Shown here: positions 5,567 to 10,197 of the stretch, piece after piece
How positions within the stretch are numbered: position 1 is the first letter of the stretch
Layout: each line of letters begins with the position of its first letter
From: Labilibaculum sp.
Lineage (GTDB): Bacteria > Bacteroidota > Bacteroidia > Bacteroidales > Marinifilaceae
Length of the DNA stretch: 10,197 bases
Assembly: GCA_016743925.1 (NCBI GenBank)
Contig: JADGFH010000156.1
Coordinates: 1 to 10,197, forward strand
Direction of reading: 5' to 3'
The notes under the pieces: generated by a model
Database searches by the model: none
What the model saw: only the letters and a program-made list of their open reading frames with translations
What the model was told of the DNA's origin: nothing
Position numbers and translations under genes: made by a program

Positions 5567-8500
5567 TTATAGACCTAGTTTAACATTAAAACCAATATAT
5601 CTCATCGATGGAGAAGGTAAATTACCCGATCCCGAATCTGGATCATCGTATTTAAAATCTTTCGACCACATCCATAAATTCTGTCCAATAACTCCAACAG
5701 AAAGCTTAGATAGACCTATTTTTCTAGCTGCTTCTTTTGGTACACTATAGTTTAAGGCCAATTCTCTTAATTTAACGAAGGTTTCTGAGAATACATTCTG
5801 TCTTTTCGTATTGCCCATATATCCGTGATATTTCTTAGCATAAGACTGATACGATACTTCTGTGTTGTTTTGTTCAAACACTCTGGTATCACTAATTATA
5901 TTACCGGCAGCATCTCTTGTTGCTTCTCCAGAAACAACAGTTACTCCATTGGCAATATAATTCTTTTTCCCTTCTACAACTTCATCGTATCTCCATTTGT
6001 TATCACTGTCAGGATGTGAACCAGCATCCCACATGCCCTGCTCAGTAATAGAGTATTCTAATCCTCCTACTCTTCCATCAAATGTTACATAAAGTGACCA
6101 ATCTTTATATTTAAAAGAGTTAGAAAGTCCCCAGATAAAATCAGGATCTGAGTTACCAATTTTCGATTGATAATCACTTTGAACTGGAAGACCATTTCTC
6201 ATAATGATATCTCCTTTTGGACCTCTTTCCCAATCATACATCACATAAGCATCATATCGGGCACCTTTAGAAATCCAATCATTTTTTGCTGTATATTCAT
6301 CGTCTAATTCTGCATAATACCAATGCTGATACGACCAGTTTAGAGATGAACTCCATTCGAAGTTTTCCTTTTTTACTGGAGTACCTGAAAGAGTTATTTC
6401 TAGACCTTTCTGAGTCCATTTTTCGTTTGTATTGGTTTTTTTATTGTAAAAACCAGATGCATTTGAAACTCTTGCATTGGTGATGAAGTTATATTCATAT
6501 TTATCGAAATAGGTAACATCCAGACTCAGTCGATTCTTGAAGAATTTTAAATCTGTTCCTATTTCAATTGTACGATCAATTTGTGGTTTTACCGCATCAT
6601 TTCTAATGGTAGACGGATAGTATTGAGCATGATTATTATTCCAAGCATTTGGAGAAAAGGAATATTCCTGATTAATGCTATAGATTCCAGGTACTTTTTT
6701 AGAAATAGCCCAAGAACTTCTTATTTTCCAATAATCGAGAACCTTTGGCATTGGAATAAATTCAGATACTAAAGCACTAAGCGAAACTGAGGGGTAAAAG
6801 AAGGAGCGTTCATTTTTAGATAATACAGAAGCCCAATCATTTCTACCCGTAACACCTAAGAAAATGGCATTTTTAAAGGATACGTCAAATTTACCATAAA
6901 GACTGTTTACCTGTTTTCTATTTAGAGCACTTGAAGTTTTTGCTGGATCAACAGATGCTTTTAAAGAGTAATAAGTAGGAATAGATAAACCGTTAACCGT
7001 ATAACCAGAAATACCTTCGCTTTTGTAATAGTTAACAGCTCCTCCAGCTAACGCATCAATCTTAAAATCACCTAATCGTTTGGTATACATTGCCAGAAAA
7101 TCACTATTTAAATCCATATAGTAATTTTGTGATGTGCTAAAGTAACCTTTACCACTTTGGTTGTAATCTAAAGCTTGTTCATGCTTTGATGATCCGTTAA
7201 ATGTATTGATTCCACCTTTCAAGATCAGGTTAAGTCCTGGCATTACTGTATAGTTAGCCATTAAATTCCCATTGTTGATATCCTTTCTATAAGATCTAAT
7301 GTCTTGGTTGGAAACAAAATAAGGGTTGTTATACCATGAGGACTGATACCAGTTTTGTTTATTGTCTTTTTCTGTCCAATAGTCTTTAAAATCTCTGATG
7401 TCAAAATCGACTCCACTCCATACGGATAGTAAGTAGATGTATGAACCACCTCGGCCATAGCCAAATCTTGGCGTATTTGGAGAGGTTCTTTTTGTATAGT
7501 TCCAAATAGCTTCAACTTTAAGTTTATCTGTAACATTCATAGTTCCACCTACACTAAGAATATACTTTTCGGCCTTGGAATTTGGCGCTTGACCTTTGTT
7601 ATGAACATTTGTTAAAGATATTCTGAAACTTCCATTTTCTCCACTTTGAGAAACGCTTACATTTGAATTGGTGGTGAAACTGTTCTCAAGAAAGTTATTC
7701 AGATTATTTTTACCTCTTGATACCAATTCGGTAGGTATTCTGTTTCCATTGGCATCGATAGGGCTATCATATTGTACAGCAGTTCTTCCAATGTCAAGCT
7801 TATCACCCCAAACATAACTTCCACCAAAATTGGCTACACCATGGTTACCTGTACTGTAGGCAGTTTGCGACTCAGGAATTCTAAGATAGCCAGCATTAAA
7901 CATTGTGCTGTTGCTAATTTCAACTTCTACACCATGTTTGTTTGCTCCTTTTTTAGTTGTGATCATGATAGCACCATCTCGCCCTCTACTACCATATAAA
8001 GCTGAAGCTGTCGCTCCTTTAAGAATAGTAATGTCTTCGATATCGTTTGCACCAAAATCAGCCAAAGAAACGTTTGAAGTGGGCATTCCATTAACTACAA
8101 TTAAAGGGTTGCCACCCCTCAACTTAATTGTTGGGGCTACATCAAACTCTGTACTGTTGCTTATTCTTAAACCAGCAATTTTTCCAGTTAGGTTTGTGGC
8201 AATATTAACACCTTGAGTTTCTGTTAAAGCTTTTGTATCAATCTTTTGTGTAGAGTATCCTAATGCCTTCTGCTTTCTTTTTATACCAAGAGCAGTAACT
8301 ACAACTTCATCTAAATCTGTAACATCCTCTTTCATTACAACATCTAAATTCTGCTTTCCTAAAATAGTTACCTCTTGTGTTTCCATTCCGATAAAGGAAA
8401 ATACCAAAACATTTCCTTTTGCCTTAATTGAATATTCCCCATTAATGTTTGTAATTCCTCCATTAATGGTTCCTTTTTCAATCACGGAAACTCCTGGTAA

Positions 8501-8908
8501 ACTTGCACCTTTCTCGTCAGCGACTTTACCATTTATTACTCGTTCTTCAAGTTTCTGGATACTGATAAGATTTTTATCAGAGATATCGTATTTGAAATTT
8601 TGATTTCCAAATACTGTCTCAAGAACCATCTGAATGCTTGCATCCTTGAAATCAACATTTAATCTGCGCTTGAGATCAATTTGCTCATCCTGTAGGATAA
8701 ATCTGTACACAGTGTTTTGTTCAATTTCATCAATAATGTTCTGAACTGTAACATTGTTTTTTTTCATTGTTATCTTGTCTTTTTCTAAAGAATTACTTGC
8801 TGAGACATTTAGGGCAAATGCCAAAGAAAATAAAATGGACAATTTTACAATCGAAATAAATTTAGCATAAGGATGTCTACGACTCCTTGATTCTGCATTA
8901 TTTTTCAT
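5567..8908 (-). CDS. SusC/RagA-like TonB-dependent receptor with STN signalling domain
   Basis: This 1113-residue outer-membrane channel imports the ligand captured by SusD, using TonB energy. In order: a long basic n-region and signal peptide (about 1-38); an STN domain (about 48-117), as in FecA-type receptors that signal to FecR; a carboxypeptidase-D-like beta domain (about 123-195, with GKVADEKGASLPGVSV); the SusC signature DEVVVTALGIKRK (200-212); a plug domain (about 215-320) with LRGGNPLIVVNGMP and ILKGATASALYGSRGRDGA; then the beta-barrel, ending SMRYIGFNVKLGL. The plug is compact, with few residues between LRG and PLIVVNG. The barrel ends in Leu, not the more usual aromatic residue. 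The STN domain and the fecR-like gene immediately upstream predict regulation by an ECF sigma factor responding to the substrate. Confidence 0.96.
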   Translation of the reverse strand: MKNNAESRSRRHPYAKFISIVKLSILFSLAFALNVSASNSLEKDKITMKKNNVTVQNIIDEIEQNTVYRFILQDEQIDLKRRLNVDFKDASIQMVLETVFGNQNFKYDISDKNLISIQKLEERVINGKVADEKGASLPGVSVIEKGTINGGITNINGEYSIKAKGNVLVFSFIGMETQEVTILGKQNLDVVMKEDVTDLDEVVVTALGIKRKQKALGYSTQKIDTKALTETQGVNIATNLTGKIAGLRISNSTEFDVAPTIKLRGGNPLIVVNGMPTSNVSLADFGANDIEDITILKGATASALYGSRGRDGAIMITTKKGANKHGVEVEISNSTMFNAGYLRIPESQTAYSTGNHGVANFGGSYVWGDKLDIGRTAVQYDSPIDANGNRIPTELVSRGKNNLNNFLENSFTTNSNVSVSQSGENGSFRISLTNVHNKGQAPNSKAEKYILSVGGTMNVTDKLKVEAIWNYTKRTSPNTPRFGYGRGGSYIYLLSVWSGVDFDIRDFKDYWTEKDNKQNWYQSSWYNNPYFVSNQDIRSYRKDINNGNLMANYTVMPGLNLILKGGINTFNGSSKHEQALDYNQSGKGYFSTSQNYYMDLNSDFLAMYTKRLGDFKIDALAGGAVNYYKSEGISGYTVNGLSIPTYYSLKASVDPAKTSSALNRKQVNSLYGKFDVSFKNAIFLGVTGRNDWASVLSKNERSFFYPSVSLSALVSEFIPMPKVLDYWKIRSSWAISKKVPGIYSINQEYSFSPNAWNNNHAQYYPSTIRNDAVKPQIDRTIEIGTDLKFFKNRLSLDVTYFDKYEYNFITNARVSNASGFYNKKTNTNEKWTQKGLEITLSGTPVKKENFEWSSSLNWSYQHWYYAELDDEYTAKNDWISKGARYDAYVMYDWERGPKGDIIMRNGLPVQSDYQSKIGNSDPDFIWGLSNSFKYKDWSLYVTFDGRVGGLEYSITEQGMWDAGSHPDSDNKWRYDEVVEGKKNYIANGVTVVSGEATRDAAGNIISDTRVFEQNNTEVSYQSYAKKYHGYMGNTKRQNVFSETFVKLRELALNYSVPKEAARKIGLSKLSVGVIGQNLWMWSKDFKYDDPDSGSGNLPSPSMRYIGFNVKLGL

Positions 8909-9088
8909 AAATTTAGGGTTTTGAATAAAATACTACTTGTTAATTCATTAATTGGTAGTTAAGCGGGTGATGTTCGAGCATCTCCCGTTTTTTTTCTTTG
9001 TTCAAATAGGCTATAGGCATGTTTTTTTTAGGGTTAATAATGGTCAATATTTTGTTTCACAACTATTCTAACATTTGGATTTAATGTC
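8909..9088 (-). other. Leader region between fecR and susC
   Basis: This 180-base gap holds no gene. On the susC strand it carries a hairpin (8961-8990) about 55 bases before the ATG and two A-runs, but no terminator for fecR, so read-through from fecR into susC is possible. No exact TAnnTTTG element is seen; CCTATTTG on the minus strand (9012-9005) is partial. An ECF-sigma promoter could lie here but I cannot identify one. Confidence 0.4.
8961..8995 (+). terminator. Terminator-like hairpin on the plus strand, antisense to the susC leader
   Basis: Bases 8961-8973 pair with 8978-8990: GCGGG, one T-T mismatch, then GATGT, around a TCGA loop. The stem is followed by eight T (8988-8995) on the plus strand. 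On the minus strand no T-tract follows. No plus-strand gene lies upstream, because the whole stretch from 2784 is minus-strand genes. It would therefore end an antisense transcript across the susC start, or serve as a leader hairpin for susC. Confidence 0.6.
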
Positions 9089-10069
9089 TTAATAGATAAA
9101 ATAATTAGTCCCAGTTTTTTTATATTTTGATTTACTTATCGTGCAGAGGGTTTGAATTACTTCATCAACAGTTTCATCTTTAAATGAACCTGTAAAATGA
9201 TAGTTCTTGAGTTTTTCATCACTAAATGTAATTTTAGTTTTATATCGTCGTTCTAGCTTTTTACCAAGCTCATAAAATGTTGTGCCTCTTAGAAGCATTT
9301 TATTATCTAACCAAGCGATACTTTTGTAAATTTCACACTTATTTATTTTTAGCGTTCTATTCTTTTTCGAGTAAATAGCTTGATATCCTGGTAATAAAAT
9401 TTGTGGTTTTTGATTCTTATCGTTATCAATTTCGATACTAATTTTACCTTCTGTTAGGGTTGTTTTTATGAAATCATCATCGTGATAAGCTTCGACATTA
9501 AATTCTGTTCCGTAAACTTTAATGATTTGGGTTTCGGTTTTTACGATAAAGGGTTTTTTTGATTTAGCGACTTTGAAAAAAGCTTCTCCGTTTAATTGAA
9601 TTTTTCGGTTCTTTTGGTCAACAAGAAAATTAACATTTGAAGCTGCGTTTAGATTAATTACAGAACCATCTGGAAGAGCAGTTTTTGTTCTATTACCAAA
9701 TGAGGTTTCAATACTTAAACCTAAATTGGTTTTCGGAGTTAGAAAATTATTGTAAGCTAAAATAGATAGTAAAGCAATAATGAACACAGCCGCAACTTTT
9801 GAAAAGTATTGAAGTAATCTAAGCTTTTTTGAAATTTGTTGTTTTGATAAAATAAGATCTACCTTTTCAAAGGATGTTGTTTTGTCAAATCTTTTTTCTC
9901 CTCCTTTTGAAACGTTCATTATTTGTTTATACTGATTGTATAAATGGATATTATTAGGATTCTGCTTTAACCAAACAAGTAATTCTTCTCTTGTTTCTGG
10001 CTCATGATCGCCCGTAAGACTTGATATAATAGCCTTTAAGTCTTTATCTTTAGGTATGTTTTTATCCAT
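9089..10069 (-). CDS. FecR-like transmembrane anti-sigma factor
   Basis: The 326-residue inner-membrane protein has a cytoplasmic N-terminal part (1-85) expected to hold an ECF sigma factor, one transmembrane helix (about 91-109, KVAAVFIIALLSILAY), and a periplasmic part. The FecR domain (about 118-213) shows TALPDGSVINLNAASNV (130-146), GEAFFKV (161-167) and VYGTEFNVEAY (185-195). The C-terminal DUF4974 domain (about 257-320) includes TFYELGKKLERRY and FTGSFKDETVDEVIQTL. This layout is standard for Bacteroidetes FecR paired with STN-bearing SusC receptors: the receptor's STN domain contacts the periplasmic part and the sigma factor is freed. The sigma gene is not in view and probably lies beyond the right edge. 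The domain order and length look intact. It precedes susC by 180 bases. Confidence 0.95.
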   Translation of the reverse strand: MDKNIPKDKDLKAIISSLTGDHEPETREELLVWLKQNPNNIHLYNQYKQIMNVSKGGEKRFDKTTSFEKVDLILSKQQISKKLRLLQYFSKVAAVFIIALLSILAYNNFLTPKTNLGLSIETSFGNRTKTALPDGSVINLNAASNVNFLVDQKNRKIQLNGEAFFKVAKSKKPFIVKTETQIIKVYGTEFNVEAYHDDDFIKTTLTEGKISIEIDNDKNQKPQILLPGYQAIYSKKNRTLKINKCEIYKSIAWLDNKMLLRGTTFYELGKKLERRYKTKITFSDEKLKNYHFTGSFKDETVDEVIQTLCTISKSKYKKTGTNYFIY

Positions 10070-10151
10070 AGATCTTGTTTATAATCTTATGACGCAAAAA
10101 AATGATTTAGGTATTACTACAAATGGCATTTTTTGCAATTGAGTGAAATAT

Positions 10152-10159
10152 CAAATTTA
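10152..10159 (-). promoter_or_regulatory. -7 promoter element upstream of fecR
   Basis: On the minus strand this reads TAAATTTG, an exact match to TAnnTTTG. It is 83 bases before the fecR ATG. The -33 element is not evident. If real, fecR has a promoter of its own in addition to any read-through from a sigma-factor gene beyond the edge. Confidence 0.4.
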
Positions 10160-10197
10160 ATTGTGGATTTGCAAGATGGGAATAGAGAGTAAGGAAC

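Noticed and set aside
7261..7536. Minus-strand open frame of 91 codons inside susC in another frame
   Set aside because: It is contained in an uninterrupted susC barrel; there is no sign of a frameshift, and its translation has no recognisable pattern.
7772..8216. Two overlapping plus-strand open frames opposite the susC plug region
   Set aside because: They are complementary-strand shadows of conserved SusC coding sequence with no leader or promoter of their own.
10093..10135. Imperfect inverted repeat of GCAAAAAAATG and CATTTTTTGC in the fecR leader
   Set aside because: The arms are mostly homopolymer, differ in length by one A, and form no convincing terminator or riboswitch.
1..10197. 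CRISPR array, tRNA, rRNA, insertion sequence or phage genes
   Set aside because: No regularly spaced repeats, no tRNA- or rRNA-like sequence, and no transposase, integrase or phage structural motifs were seen on either strand.

Overview
The window looks like chromosomal DNA of a Bacteroidota (Bacteroidetes) bacterium, probably a marine or anaerobic member of the Marinilabiliales or a related group; the genus is a guess. The reasons are a SusC/SusD outer-membrane pair with a FecR-type anti-sigma factor, several lipoproteins with loose Bacteroidetes lipoboxes, low GC, A-rich gene leaders instead of strong Shine-Dalgarno sequences, and two exact matches to the Bacteroidetes -7 promoter element TAnnTTTG.

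Left part (1-2751). A DUF6261-like gene runs off the left edge on the minus strand. Facing away from it is a gene for an unknown cysteine-containing lipoprotein. Between the two lies a 245-base divergent intergenic region with several inverted repeats, including a 14-bp perfect hairpin. Next come two small plus-strand genes that are probably separate transcription units: a single-domain cupin and a single-domain rhodanese. The cupin is preceded by a perfect 14-bp palindrome that resembles a CRP/FNR-family operator. The rhodanese has a good -7 element followed by a short palindrome. Each of the three plus-strand genes ends near a clear intrinsic terminator; the one after the rhodanese is bidirectional.

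Right part (2784-10197, all minus strand). Transcription runs right to left: fecR-like anti-sigma factor, susC-like TonB-dependent receptor with an STN signalling domain, susD-like binding lipoprotein, then a lipoprotein of the endonuclease/exonuclease/phosphatase (EEP) fold. SusC and SusD are 11 bases apart and form one operon. A strong hairpin terminator follows susD, so the EEP gene is either uncoupled or expressed by partial read-through. The STN domain and the FecR protein together indicate trans-envelope signalling: substrate at SusC/SusD signals through FecR to an ECF sigma factor, which would normally lie just beyond the right edge and is not visible here. No glycoside hydrolase, lyase or sulfatase is present. 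The only enzyme beside the transporter is a phosphodiesterase/nuclease-fold lipoprotein, so the imported nutrient may be a phosphodiester or nucleic-acid-type compound; this is inference.

The gene content is mostly ordinary. The least ordinary signals are a terminator-like hairpin on the plus strand between susC and fecR, where no plus-strand gene exists (it may end an antisense small RNA), the EEP-SusCD pairing, and the FNR-like palindrome ahead of the cupin gene.
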